This document shows, piece by piece, positions 47,345 to 56,465 of a stretch of 64,000 nt of DNA (its first letter is position 1; each line of letters begins with the position of its first letter). The stretch lies in NCBI RefSeq assembly GCF_014637795.1, contig NZ_BMFD01000006.1, positions 62,001-126,000 of the forward strand, written 5' to 3'. Position numbers and translations under genes: made by a program. Under the pieces are notes generated by a model, which had not been told where the DNA came from, did not search any database, and was given only the letters and a program-made list of their open reading frames with translations. Source of the stretch: Belliella aquatica. GTDB taxonomy: Bacteria > Bacteroidota > Bacteroidia > Cytophagales > Cyclobacteriaceae.

Positions 47345-48994
47345 ATGCAGACTGAAAAGAATTTTTCCATTTGGTATATCATGCTGGCTTTTGTACTGTT
47401 GGTGGGTCCTTTTGCTTTGAGTTTTCACATGCACTATCCCGACGAGATGTATTACTCGGATGCTGCTGTGAAGATGCTGCAGACTGGAGATATTCAGACC
47501 ACATATCTGGGAAGTGGTGAATTGAGATTCAAAAAGCCAATTCTAACGTATTGGTTTGTGTTGGCAGGTTTTGAGTTGTTTGGTGTATCACCTTTTTCAT
47601 CTAGGCTTTTATTTCTTTTAGCGGGTGCTGCTACGATTGGATTTGTATTTTGGGCTGCCAAAATCTTTTTCAAAGATTATAGAGTGGCTAATCTTGCAGC
47701 TTTGATTATGGCATCGCATCCTGTTTTGATTTTAAGTTCTACCAGATCCATTCCTGATGTGCTCTTGGGGATGTTTATGGCGATGAGCGCAGCTGGGTTT
47801 GTTGGATTTTTGAAATACGGTAATGACACTCCAAAACGATACAGTTGGATTTTGTATTTAGGGTTGGCTTTCGCGTTTGAAGTGAAAGGCTTACCTGCAG
47901 CGGCTTTGGGTGGTTTGGGTTTATTGTATTTATTGATAAATCCATGGCAGCGAATCAAGCTTAGCAAACTTGCTTACTTCCCGGCCTTGCTCGCTGGTTT
48001 ATTTATCGCTTCTTATTGGTTTGTAGCCATGTACTGGATTCATGGGGCTGATTATTTGAATTCATTTGTAGAAGATCAAGTGGGGATGCGTGTGGCTTCT
48101 CGTTATTTGTTGGTTTCTCAAAACTTACTTATTGCCTCTGTTTTGATGATTGCTTTATTTGTCCCTTGGTTTATATTTTCATTCAAGGGTTTCAAAAAGT
48201 ATTTCAAAGAACTGTTTTCAGAAGAAAAAGCATTTACTGGATTTACCGTTTTGTGGGTGATTGCCATTCTTTTGATGTCTGCCGTAGTGTCTAAGTTTTA
48301 TGAAAGATATCTTCTTCCAGTAATCCCTATGGCTACGGTTTGGTTAGCATGGTTGTTAATTAGAAATGGTATTTTGGAGAAAGTGAAGCTGATGAAAGGG
48401 ATACTTTTCTTCTTTTTTGGATTGAATTTCTTGATATTAATTATCGGCGTTTTTTTTAATGCGATGTTGCCCACGAGCTTTTGGGTTTGGATTCAAATAG
48501 TTTTTACAGCTTTGATACTTCTTTATTTAGCCATAAAATCAAAACGAGGAAATGATTTACCACTAGCAATTTCTCTTAGTGTCTTGTTGTTATTTTTTGG
48601 AGTGAGTATCTCTACTTATCAGATTTCTCTTCCTGATGCAGGACAGCATGTCAAGCAGTATGCGAAAAAAGAGCAAATTGCTCTGGGTAGTAAAATCGGA
48701 TACTTAGGGCATCTGCATACAGGGAGTAAAATTCGAATTGGTCTGGGACCAGAATATTTCATGACCGATATGAATGAAAAGAACTTTGATCAACTTTATC
48801 GTGAATTTGACTATTTGATTTTAGAAGAAAAGCATCTCTCCAAGTTGCCGGTAGACAAATATGATGTAGAGTTAGCAGCTTTGAATTGGGACCCGAAATA
48901 CTTCACTCAGATGTTCAAAGGAATATGGGATGGAAATGCTGAAGAAGTGAAATTCAAAACTGGCAAAAAATTCTATTGGGCCAAACCTCTTTAG
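47345..48994 (+). CDS. ArnT-like GT39 membrane glycosyltransferase
   Basis: 549 residues, about twelve transmembrane helices in the first 430 residues and a C-terminal soluble part. The first periplasmic loop has the family pattern MHYPDEMYYSDAAVKMLQTGD, with the DE pair expected to be catalytic, and LRFKKPILTYWFVLAGFELFG. ArnT-type enzymes transfer a sugar from polyprenyl phosphate to lipid A or other acceptors. Convergent with a second GT39 gene. Confidence 0.9.
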   Translation: MQTEKNFSIWYIMLAFVLLVGPFALSFHMHYPDEMYYSDAAVKMLQTGDIQTTYLGSGELRFKKPILTYWFVLAGFELFGVSPFSSRLLFLLAGAATIGFVFWAAKIFFKDYRVANLAALIMASHPVLILSSTRSIPDVLLGMFMAMSAAGFVGFLKYGNDTPKRYSWILYLGLAFAFEVKGLPAAALGGLGLLYLLINPWQRIKLSKLAYFPALLAGLFIASYWFVAMYWIHGADYLNSFVEDQVGMRVASRYLLVSQNLLIASVLMIALFVPWFIFSFKGFKKYFKELFSEEKAFTGFTVLWVIAILLMSAVVSKFYERYLLPVIPMATVWLAWLLIRNGILEKVKLMKGILFFFFGLNFLILIIGVFFNAMLPTSFWVWIQIVFTALILLYLAIKSKRGNDLPLAISLSVLLLFFGVSISTYQISLPDAGQHVKQYAKKEQIALGSKIGYLGHLHTGSKIRIGLGPEYFMTDMNEKNFDQLYREFDYLILEEKHLSKLPVDKYDVELAALNWDPKYFTQMFKGIWDGNAEEVKFKTGKKFYWAKPL

Positions 48995-49026
48995 TAGTTC
49001 TTGTTTTCTAGAAATCATTCGAAGAG

Positions 49027-50538
49027 TTAGTAGCTGTTTGTTTGTACCTCTTGGATATGATTCAGGTTTTCAAAAACGGCGATGATGTAAGTTTTGACAG
49101 TATCACCTCGGTATATGGTGTAGAACTTTTCTTCGAGCACTTTCTGATCGAAACCCATTTCCACGACATTTTGAATTTCTTTTTCTCGCGTGATATATAT
49201 GCCACCTAGGCCTTTATTCTCAAATTGGTCAATTCCTGGCCAAAGATCAAATTGATTTTTTCTTCTACCTAGATTGATATTGAATGTTTGTGGATTTCCT
49301 TGAACATAAAATGCCATCTCAGAAGAAAGGTGGTAGCTATCGCTATAGACAAACGAGTCTTCAAGCTCTAAACTATCCTTAAGAAAGTCAACACGAGCTC
49401 CCATTTCTCTGTAGCCTGCCAATCGGTTCAATGGATCTTTTGATGGTTTGAGGATCTTTTTGAAGCCAATAGCATCAAAAGGAGCCGGGAATAAGAGGAT
49501 CAATAAAAGTGAACCCGTCAAAATTCCCGATACCAAGGTGTATTTCTTCCATTTTTCTGACGCTGCATCTAAGTAATGCGCCATAACGATGGGTAGTGTA
49601 AGCATCCCAAATGCCGGCCAATTGACATTAACATTTTTGAAAATTGCCATTACAAAAAAGAGAGCCCAAACAACTAGCGTTGGAAGAATTAGGAAAAGTG
49701 TTCTTGAATCTGTTCTGAGTTTGGCTTTTTTGAAACTCATCCAAAGGATAGGAATAAAAAATGGAGAGAGAAAACCAAGTTGACCACCAAGGTACTCACC
49801 CATGTATTTTAGTGATTGAATTAAAGTGAGACTTTTCTTTTCACCTTCGACCCCTCCTAATGTACCTACATGTTTAAAAGTGACAAAGTCATTTTGAAAG
49901 TTCCAGATAAGAATTGGAAGGAGAGAAAGGCAAGAGACTAATACATAAAGCCAAGGGCCTTTGGTGAAGAATCTTTTTTTGTCAGTTAAAAGAAGGTAAA
50001 GTCCTAAAATCGGTAAGGTCAGGACCATGATATTTTTAGAAAGAATACCAAAAACTGTCGCAATCCCTGCAAGAATCCACCACTTCAATCGATCTGATTC
50101 TAATGCTTTCCATATCAAATACAAACTCAATATCCAGAAAAAGTAGAGTGAAGAGTCTGTAGTGTGAAATATCGATCCAAGATGAAAAAAGGGCATGACA
50201 GTAAGCATCATGGCGGACCAAAAAGCAATATTTGTTTTTTTGTAGATCGTAAGTGCTAGTTCAAATACCACCCAAGCTGACAAAAAGCTGAACAGCACAG
50301 CATTGAATTTGATGGCGAAATCCGTGTCCCCAAAGATGGTTGTGCTGATAAAGTTATAAACAGCAATCATCAGGGGTTTCGAATAATAATTCCAGTCTAG
50401 ATGCTTCGACCAAAGCCAATATTGAGCTTCTTCGGTAAATATGCTGTGATTGGAAAAACTAAAGTAAACTAGTTTAAAAATTGCTACTAGTGCAAGGGTG
50501 CAAAGCGTAAGGGTTCTATGAAAAGTATAATTCTTCAT
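49027..50538 (-). CDS. GT39 family membrane glycosyltransferase
   Basis: 503 residues from the ATG at 50538 (MKNYTFHRTLTLCTLALVAI); an ATG 21 nt upstream is possible. About ten transmembrane helices. Catalytic-loop text SIFTEEAQYWLWSKHLDWNYYSKPLMIAVYNFI is typical of the dolichyl-phosphate-mannose-mannosyltransferase-like group. The C-terminal about 110 residues are soluble. The acceptor is unknown. A second GT39 of different sequence lies tail-to-tail with it. Confidence 0.9.
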   Translation of the reverse strand: MKNYTFHRTLTLCTLALVAIFKLVYFSFSNHSIFTEEAQYWLWSKHLDWNYYSKPLMIAVYNFISTTIFGDTDFAIKFNAVLFSFLSAWVVFELALTIYKKTNIAFWSAMMLTVMPFFHLGSIFHTTDSSLYFFWILSLYLIWKALESDRLKWWILAGIATVFGILSKNIMVLTLPILGLYLLLTDKKRFFTKGPWLYVLVSCLSLLPILIWNFQNDFVTFKHVGTLGGVEGEKKSLTLIQSLKYMGEYLGGQLGFLSPFFIPILWMSFKKAKLRTDSRTLFLILPTLVVWALFFVMAIFKNVNVNWPAFGMLTLPIVMAHYLDAASEKWKKYTLVSGILTGSLLLILLFPAPFDAIGFKKILKPSKDPLNRLAGYREMGARVDFLKDSLELEDSFVYSDSYHLSSEMAFYVQGNPQTFNINLGRRKNQFDLWPGIDQFENKGLGGIYITREKEIQNVVEMGFDQKVLEEKFYTIYRGDTVKTYIIAVFENLNHIQEVQTNSY

Positions 50539-50569
50539 CTGGTCATATTTACAGTGCAAATATGCTAAA

Positions 50570-50602
50570 AAAAGAAGGCCTTCCCACTATGGAAAGGCCT
50601 TT
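50570..50602 (-). terminator. Intrinsic terminator of xerC-hpf
   Basis: The minus strand reads AAAGGCCTTTCC, loop, GGGAAGGCCTT and then a run of T, 19 bp beyond the hpf stop. Confidence 0.88.
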
Positions 50603-50620
50603 GTCAGAATTTTATGGGGT

Positions 50621-50926
50621 TTATTGATTAGCTAAGACTACCTTTTCTTTGAATTTCTTGATTTGTCTCCTTAGTCCCTCGACAGCTTCATCCGCAGCTC
50701 CTTCGAAGGAGTCGCTTTGATTTTTAGCAAAAAGTTGTTTTCCGGGTACATTCAGCTTGATTTCAATGATCTTATTTGCGTTTTTTTCATTTTTATCAAG
50801 TCTCATAAAAACTTCTCCGTCAATAATGCGGTCGTAGAAAGTGTCTAACTTATCTGCTTTTCTTTGGATAAAGTCTGTCAGCTTGCGATCGGCATCGAAG
50901 TGGATAGAATGCATTTGAAGTTTCAT
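50621..50926 (-). CDS. hpf: Ribosome hibernation promoting factor, short form
   Basis: 101 residues, RaiA/HPF fold (MHSIHFDADRKLTDFIQRKADKLDTFYDRI ... EIKLNVPGKQLFAKNQSDSFEGAADEAVEGLRRQIKKFKEK). Short HPF lacking the C-terminal dimerisation domain. It binds 30S subunits in stationary phase. It lies 29 nt downstream of xerC and is probably co-transcribed. Confidence 0.93.
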   Translation of the reverse strand: MKLQMHSIHFDADRKLTDFIQRKADKLDTFYDRIIDGEVFMRLDKNEKNANKIIEIKLNVPGKQLFAKNQSDSFEGAADEAVEGLRRQIKKFKEKVVLANQ

Positions 50927-50955
50927 AACGGTATTTGTTTATAGTTAAACTTATA

Positions 50956-51840
50956 TTACGCTTTCGGATGTGCTTGATCAAACACAGCCTTGAGTTTTTC
51001 CATTGAGTTGTGCGTGTAGACTTGTGTAGCGGCTAGATTAGCATGGCCGAGTAAGTCTTTAACTGCATTTAAGTCTGCCCCTTTGTTCAATAAATGTGTG
51101 GCAAACGTATGTCTGAGTAAATGTGGGCTTCGCTTAGAAGTCTGCGCAAAAAGATCTAAATAATGTCTTACAATGCGATATATCTTCATAGGGTAAGCAG
51201 GTTCTTTTGTATTTGTAACGATAAAGTAGTCACTCTCGTCTAGAAAATGAAATGTTTCTTCAAATACTTTCTTATACGAAATTAAATTTTTTTTCAGCCC
51301 ATTTGTGATGGGAATTATTCTTTCTTTTTTCCTTTTTCCAAGTACTTTTACATAGTCTTCATGAAGATTGATGTCTTTCCATCTTAGGCTTAATAATTCA
51401 GAAAGCCGAACGCCCGTCAGATACAAAAACTCCATCACCATCCGGTCTCTCTGCCCATCAAAGTCCGGACTATAAATATCTTGATCCATGATTTTTTCTA
51501 TGGATTCTTCTTGGACAAATTCAGGAAGTCTTTTTGGGGTTTTGAGTGCTCGTAGCTTGTAAGTGGGATCCTTTGAGATTTCACCTGAGCGCAAGAGGAA
51601 TTTATAAAATGATCTAAGTGTAGCTATTTTTCTGTTGACAGAACTTGGGTTTAGGTCTTGTTCCACCAAGTCAACTATCCAAGCTCTCAATTCAGCATGT
51701 CCTACAAAGCTGATATCATCAGTTTCAAAAGATTGAGTACAAAACTCTTCAAACTGTTCTAAATCCTTTTTATAGGCAAGTACAGTGTGTTGGCTTGCTC
51801 GTTTTTCGTATTCTAAGAAATTGATGAAAGATGCAATCAT
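50956..51840 (-). CDS. Tyrosine recombinase XerC/XerD family
   Basis: 294 residues. N-terminal SAM-like domain (FINFLEYEKRASQHTVLAYKKDLEQF); catalytic domain with R145 (TGVRLSELL), the Lys-rich beta hairpin KVLGKRKKERIIPI, H240-x-x-R243 (HLLRHTFATHLL), H266 (LLGHANL) and nucleophile Y275 (VYTH). It would resolve chromosome dimers at dif. XerC against XerD cannot be assigned from this window. The xerC-hpf-(rpsU) arrangement is typical core Bacteroidota context. Confidence 0.94.
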   Translation of the reverse strand: MIASFINFLEYEKRASQHTVLAYKKDLEQFEEFCTQSFETDDISFVGHAELRAWIVDLVEQDLNPSSVNRKIATLRSFYKFLLRSGEISKDPTYKLRALKTPKRLPEFVQEESIEKIMDQDIYSPDFDGQRDRMVMEFLYLTGVRLSELLSLRWKDINLHEDYVKVLGKRKKERIIPITNGLKKNLISYKKVFEETFHFLDESDYFIVTNTKEPAYPMKIYRIVRHYLDLFAQTSKRSPHLLRHTFATHLLNKGADLNAVKDLLGHANLAATQVYTHNSMEKLKAVFDQAHPKA

Positions 51841-51885
51841 GTAATGGCTTTCGGATACTTCAAGTTAATTATTTTAAATGAAAAA

Positions 51886-52020
51886 TGGTAGAAATATTGT
51901 TGAAATGGGCTAGAGATTTTATAGATATAAAATTGAAATACGGTAGATATAAAGTGGGAATAGGGTAGAAATACAATTGAAATAGATTTATTGCATTGGA
52001 CTAGATATTTGTGGATATTT
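51886..52020. repeat. Degenerate short repeat upstream of the xerC-type gene
   Basis: Recurring variants of GGTAGAAATA followed by TTGAAATAG appear about five times at irregular spacing of roughly 20-30 bp. It lies where the promoter of the minus-strand recombinase gene should be. Confidence 0.5.
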
Positions 52021-52263
52021 TAACGAGGCTGAATTTAACGATAGAGCTTTAAGAAACAGGGCAATCTTCTAGCTGTAGTTTTCAACTACACCCTGAATAT
52101 TTTGATTGAGTGGGTATGATATGTTTAAAAATAAAAGTATAAATCCCGTGGATACTAAGCTTAAATAAAAGCTACTCTTGTGGAAGAGTCTTGAAATTAG
52201 AAATTACTTATATTTAAGAAGCGCTGCTTCTTGCTTGTCTTTGAGATCCATAGGTGTCTATAA

Positions 52264-52298
52264 ATAAAAAAAGCGCATCCACTTTCGGTAGATGCGCT
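52264..52298 (-). terminator. Intrinsic terminator of rpsU
   Basis: AGCGCATC pairs with GATGCGCT. On the minus strand a run of seven T follows, about 40 bp past the stop. Confidence 0.9.
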
Positions 52299-52339
52299 AA
52301 TTGAGTGTATCTCAAAAAGATAGCAAACAATGGGTAATA

Positions 52340-52534
52340 TTATTTTGCTTCTTCAGTTTGTAACATTTGTTTGTAAGCAGCTTTAATTCTCTGCTCTCTG
52401 TTTTTAACAGAAGGTTTTACAAAATGCTGTCTTGCTCTAAGTTCTCTTACAGCACCAGTTTTATCGAACTTCTTTTTAAAACGCTTAAGCGCTTTCTCGA
52501 TAGATTCGTTTTCTTTTACGTTGACTATGATCAT
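52340..52534 (-). CDS. rpsU: 30S ribosomal protein bS21
   Basis: 64 residues, highly basic, starting MIIVNVKENESIEKALKRFKKKFDKTGAVREL, as is standard for bS21. In Bacteroidota, bS21 with bS6 and bS18 helps hide the anti-Shine-Dalgarno end of 16S rRNA. The gene is preceded by a perfect Shine-Dalgarno, has its own promoter box and terminator, and is monocistronic. Confidence 0.97.
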   Translation of the reverse strand: MIIVNVKENESIEKALKRFKKKFDKTGAVRELRARQHFVKPSVKNREQRIKAAYKQMLQTEEAK

Positions 52535-52540
52535 ATGTTT

Positions 52541-52550
52541 ACACCTCCTT
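52541..52550 (-). promoter_or_regulatory. Extended Shine-Dalgarno of rpsU
   Basis: The minus strand reads AAAGGAGGTGT, fully complementary to the usual 3' end of 16S rRNA, with about 9 nt from AGGAGG to the ATG. Other genes in the window lack such a site. Confidence 0.85.
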
Positions 52551-52559
52551 TCAGGGTTG

Positions 52560-52567
52560 CAAAGGTA
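52560..52567 (-). promoter_or_regulatory. Candidate -7 box for rpsU
   Basis: The minus strand reads TACCTTTG, matching TAnnTTTG, 26 bp before the start codon, so the Shine-Dalgarno lies near the mRNA 5' end. Confidence 0.55.
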
Positions 52568-52760
52568 GGGATTATTATTTGGTTAAAAAATATACTCTGG
52601 ATAATAATTTTGTAAGGCTAGATAAGTTGCTTTCATGTTTTGTAATTAATGTTTTTTTAAACATTGTCTATCTTTAGAACAGCTTTGTATTCTGCGGTTG
52701 TTTCCGAACAGATTTAATTTTGAAGGATTAGTTTTTTTTTAGTTAAATTATTTGGATGTT

Positions 52761-52824
52761 ATTTACTTATTTACTTATTTACTTATTTACTTATTTACTT
52801 ATTTACTTATTTACTTATTTACTT
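52761..52824 (+). repeat. Octanucleotide microsatellite, (ATTTACTT) x 8
   Basis: Eight perfect copies of an 8-bp unit with no interruption. The last copy merges into TACTTTTG, a candidate -7 promoter box. Perfect arrays of this kind are prone to slipped-strand length change. Confidence 0.97.
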
Positions 52825-52827
52825 TTG
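52820..52827 (+). promoter_or_regulatory. Candidate -7 box at the repeat edge
   Basis: TACTTTTG fits TAnnTTTG and uses the final repeat bases. The -33 region would lie wholly inside the repeat. The leader to the ATG at 52895 would be about 60 nt. Confidence 0.5.
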
Positions 52828-52894
52828 ATTATTTAAACGGCCATTTATTTAATTTATTATTTTAATAAATCTTTAAACTTAAAATTTCACAAAA

Positions 52895-53077
52895 ATGAAA
52901 AAGTTCGTTTTAGTCTTAGGGGTTATTTCCCTTAGTTTTGCCAGTTTTGCAATTCCAGGTTATAAGATGAAGGAGGAGGCATGTCCAGGTGGGGGTACTT
53001 ATGATGTATGTCGTGAATCTCCAGGTGATGAATGTTGGATAAGTGAGCAGACAGTTTGTGACGAAAATCCTGATTAA
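52895..53077 (+). CDS. Small secreted four-cysteine peptide
   Basis: 60 residues. Clear signal peptide MKKFVLVLGVISLSFASFA, leaving a mature peptide of about 41 residues with cysteines at 30, 39, 47 and 55, almost evenly spaced (CPGGG ... DVC ... DECW ... TVCD). Acidic C-terminus (DENPD). In size, signal and position it resembles the short NVEAL-type peptides that precede propeller lipoproteins in Bacteroides, but the NVEAL motif itself is absent. The following gene is such a propeller lipoprotein; a terminator lies between them. Function unknown. Confidence 0.8.
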   Translation: MKKFVLVLGVISLSFASFAIPGYKMKEEACPGGGTYDVCRESPGDECWISEQTVCDENPD

Positions 53078-53085
53078 ATTAATCA

Positions 53086-53121
53086 AGTCAGAAAACTAGA
53101 AATGGTTTTCTGACTTTTTTT
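53086..53121 (+). terminator. Terminator/attenuator between the peptide and propeller genes
   Basis: AGTCAGAAAAC pairs with GTTTTCTGACT and is followed by seven T, starting 9 bp after the peptide stop and ending 14 bp before the next ATG. Partial readthrough would give far more peptide than propeller mRNA. Confidence 0.88.
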
Positions 53122-53134
53122 AAATTCAAAGAAG

Positions 53135-54310
53135 ATGCATAAACATATTTATTTAGGTATTTTAGTTCTGATTGGTTTTTCGTGTTCAGAAGAAGTAACC
53201 TTGAAGGATAATAAAATTCTTACAATAGATCTAAAGAATGGACAAGAAGGGAAGCTATCTGCTCTCTTTAATACTATCGAGTATACTTTGTTAGACGCTG
53301 GAGACAATGAAGTTTTAGCTATGCCAGCAAATTTGATAGTAGAAGACAGTCTAATATTTGTAAGGGATTCAAGGCTTTCAAATATCATGATTTACAATAA
53401 AGATGGAAGCTTGTATTCGGTTATTAGAGCTCATTTAAATCCTGGTCCTGGAGAGTTTTTGCAATCAGAAGACTTTCAGATAGGAGCTAACTGGATTAAA
53501 ATCAGGGATTATCCTCAAAATAAGTCATTTACATACAACTTTGAAGGAACATTGTTAGATGAAAGTCGAGACGAGGATGAGTTGTACTATTATTTCCATG
53601 AAACAGATCGTTGGAAATTGGCTTACATGGGGTTTTCTAATGGTCCAAACTCCCAACTTTTTCTGAGGAAAGATAAGTTAAGTGAAGAATTACATTTTCA
53701 ATATTCATTTCCAAACGAATATGATCATATCAATGTCGGCTCTAAAAATGGATTTATGAAAGATTTTTTACAATCCTCAGTTTATTTTGTTATTCCATAT
53801 AGTTATGAAATAGTTAGATTTGATGAAAATGGATTTCTTGATAAAGTTATCGAACTGGATATTAAGAATGGAAGTATGACTAAACAGGAACGTAGTCTTT
53901 GGTCAAAGGAGAGAAGTCTAAGGCAAATGGCTAAAGATAGGAACCTTATCACAAATACTGATACTTTTTTTCCAATGCGGAATCATTTCTTTATTCACTT
54001 GAGACAAGCTACTCCAACTAGAGCTATCAATCACTTCATTGTTTACAATAAGGATTTTGAGTTACTATACCATGGTTATGATTTAGATAATGATATAGAT
54101 GGGATGCAATTAGATGGAGTGCCTTGGAGTTATTCTGAGAATTCAATAATTCTTATAATAAATTCCAATCAATTTTATAATGCCTACATAAAGTGCTTTG
54201 GTGGTAAAAGCGTAAAGCGAGTAAAGGGAAATGTTCATGACTTCTTTCAAAAGAATTTAGAAAGGTTGAAAGAAGATCAATATGTAATGGTAAATCTAAA
54301 TATGAAATAA
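53135..54310 (+). CDS. Six-bladed beta-propeller lipoprotein
   Basis: 391 residues. Lipobox GFSC with the lipidated Cys at 17. The mature protein has the outline of the Bacteroidota 6-bladed propeller family: EYTLLDAGDNEVLAMPANLIVEDSLIFVRDS ... IMIYNKDGSL ... LNPGPGEFLQSEDFQI (the GPGE turn is typical) ... YEIVRFDENGFLDKVIEL ... NHFIVYNKDFELLY. Probably faces the periplasm or cell surface. Neighbour to the secreted peptide, behind an attenuator-like terminator with no other promoter visible, so the two are likely co-regulated. Confidence 0.88.
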   Translation: MHKHIYLGILVLIGFSCSEEVTLKDNKILTIDLKNGQEGKLSALFNTIEYTLLDAGDNEVLAMPANLIVEDSLIFVRDSRLSNIMIYNKDGSLYSVIRAHLNPGPGEFLQSEDFQIGANWIKIRDYPQNKSFTYNFEGTLLDESRDEDELYYYFHETDRWKLAYMGFSNGPNSQLFLRKDKLSEELHFQYSFPNEYDHINVGSKNGFMKDFLQSSVYFVIPYSYEIVRFDENGFLDKVIELDIKNGSMTKQERSLWSKERSLRQMAKDRNLITNTDTFFPMRNHFFIHLRQATPTRAINHFIVYNKDFELLYHGYDLDNDIDGMQLDGVPWSYSENSIILIINSNQFYNAYIKCFGGKSVKRVKGNVHDFFQKNLERLKEDQYVMVNLNMK

Positions 54311-54405
54311 TTTATCCGATTAAACTTATTTTATATAAATGAAATAGGCCATACCGATTAAGTATTCCAAAAAAGCAATCTAAAAAAACTTTAAAGTCAT
54401 TGAAA

Positions 54406-54436
54406 TAAAAAAAAGCCCAGGTGCTGGGCTTTTTTA
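54406..54436. terminator. Bidirectional terminator between propeller gene and atpC
   Basis: AAAAAAGCCCAG and CTGGGCTTTTTT with a GTG loop; A-run on one side and T-run on the other serve the convergent genes. Confidence 0.92.
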
Positions 54437-54456
54437 GTATTAGTATAATATAATGT

Positions 54457-54702
54457 TTAGGATAGCACCTTTTCTGCTAATAAGACAATATTGTTATCTT
54501 TTATTTCAACAACACCACCATCTACAATCATGCTTTGCTTCCCTTCTCTGGTGGTAAAGGAAACAGTTCCTTTTGCCAAAGCAGAAACCAAGGGTGCGTG
54601 ATTTTTCAAAACTTGAAAAGCACCGTTTGCTCCAGGAAAGCTTGCCTCAGAGACTTCTCCCTGAAATACTTTTTTGTCTGGTGTTACAATCTCTAGTTGC
54701 AT
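54457..54702 (-). CDS. atpC: ATP synthase F1 epsilon subunit, short form
   Basis: 81 residues, the N-terminal beta-sandwich only (MQLEIVTPDKKVFQGEVSEASFPGANGAFQVLKNHAPLVSAL ... VDGGVVEIKDNNIVLLAEKV). E. coli epsilon has about 139 residues with a C-terminal helical hairpin that inhibits ATP hydrolysis; this protein lacks it entirely. It couples the rotor to the F1 head. Downstream of atpD by 88 bp. Confidence 0.94.
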   Translation of the reverse strand: MQLEIVTPDKKVFQGEVSEASFPGANGAFQVLKNHAPLVSALAKGTVSFTTREGKQSMIVDGGVVEIKDNNIVLLAEKVLS

Positions 54703-54790
54703 TTTGTTTTAGTTATTGAGTAAATAGTTATTGAGTTAGCAGTTGTGTTATTTTATCAAGACTGATAACCAATAACTGATTTCTAGTCAC

Positions 54791-56326
<1,536 letters not shown>

Positions 56327-56341
56327 TTATTAATTCGAGTG

Positions 56342-56371
56342 CAAAATTAATTATAAAAGCTTAATACCAAA
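56342..56371 (-). promoter_or_regulatory. Candidate promoter of atpD-atpC
   Basis: On the minus strand TTTG (56371-56368) and TAATTTTG (56349-56342) are separated by 18 bp, 49 bp before the atpD start. Good match to the Bacteroidota pattern. Confidence 0.65.
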
Positions 56372-56465
56372 GGATGTTTGGAAATTAAATCGTCTATTAT
56401 TCGCCTTTTTATTAGAACTTCTAATTTATAGAAGCTTAAGTGTGTTTTGTTTTGAAAAATATTCT

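Larger units (their letters stand above)
51841..52339. other. Gene-free stretch between xerC and rpsU
   Basis: 499 bp with no gene or tRNA seen. It contains a degenerate repeat next to the xerC start (51886-52020), a small hairpin GTAGTTTTCAACTAC near 52075-52090, an AGAAGC/GCTTCT inverted repeat near 52218-52232, and the rpsU terminator. Confidence 0.65.
52535..52894. other. Divergent intergenic region between rpsU and the secreted peptide gene
   Basis: 360 bp without a gene. It holds the rpsU Shine-Dalgarno and promoter on the minus strand, then AT-rich sequence, the octanucleotide repeat and the candidate peptide-gene promoter on the plus strand. Confidence 0.7.

Noticed and set aside
50956-51840. 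Integrase of a mobile island
   Set aside because: Length, sequence and the hpf/rpsU context fit the housekeeping Xer recombinase; no attachment-site repeats or cargo genes are seen.
51841-52339. tRNA genes expected near xerC-hpf-rpsU in this phylum
   Set aside because: I found no T-loop GTTCGAA pattern or cloverleaf; the usual tRNA-tuf block is not here.
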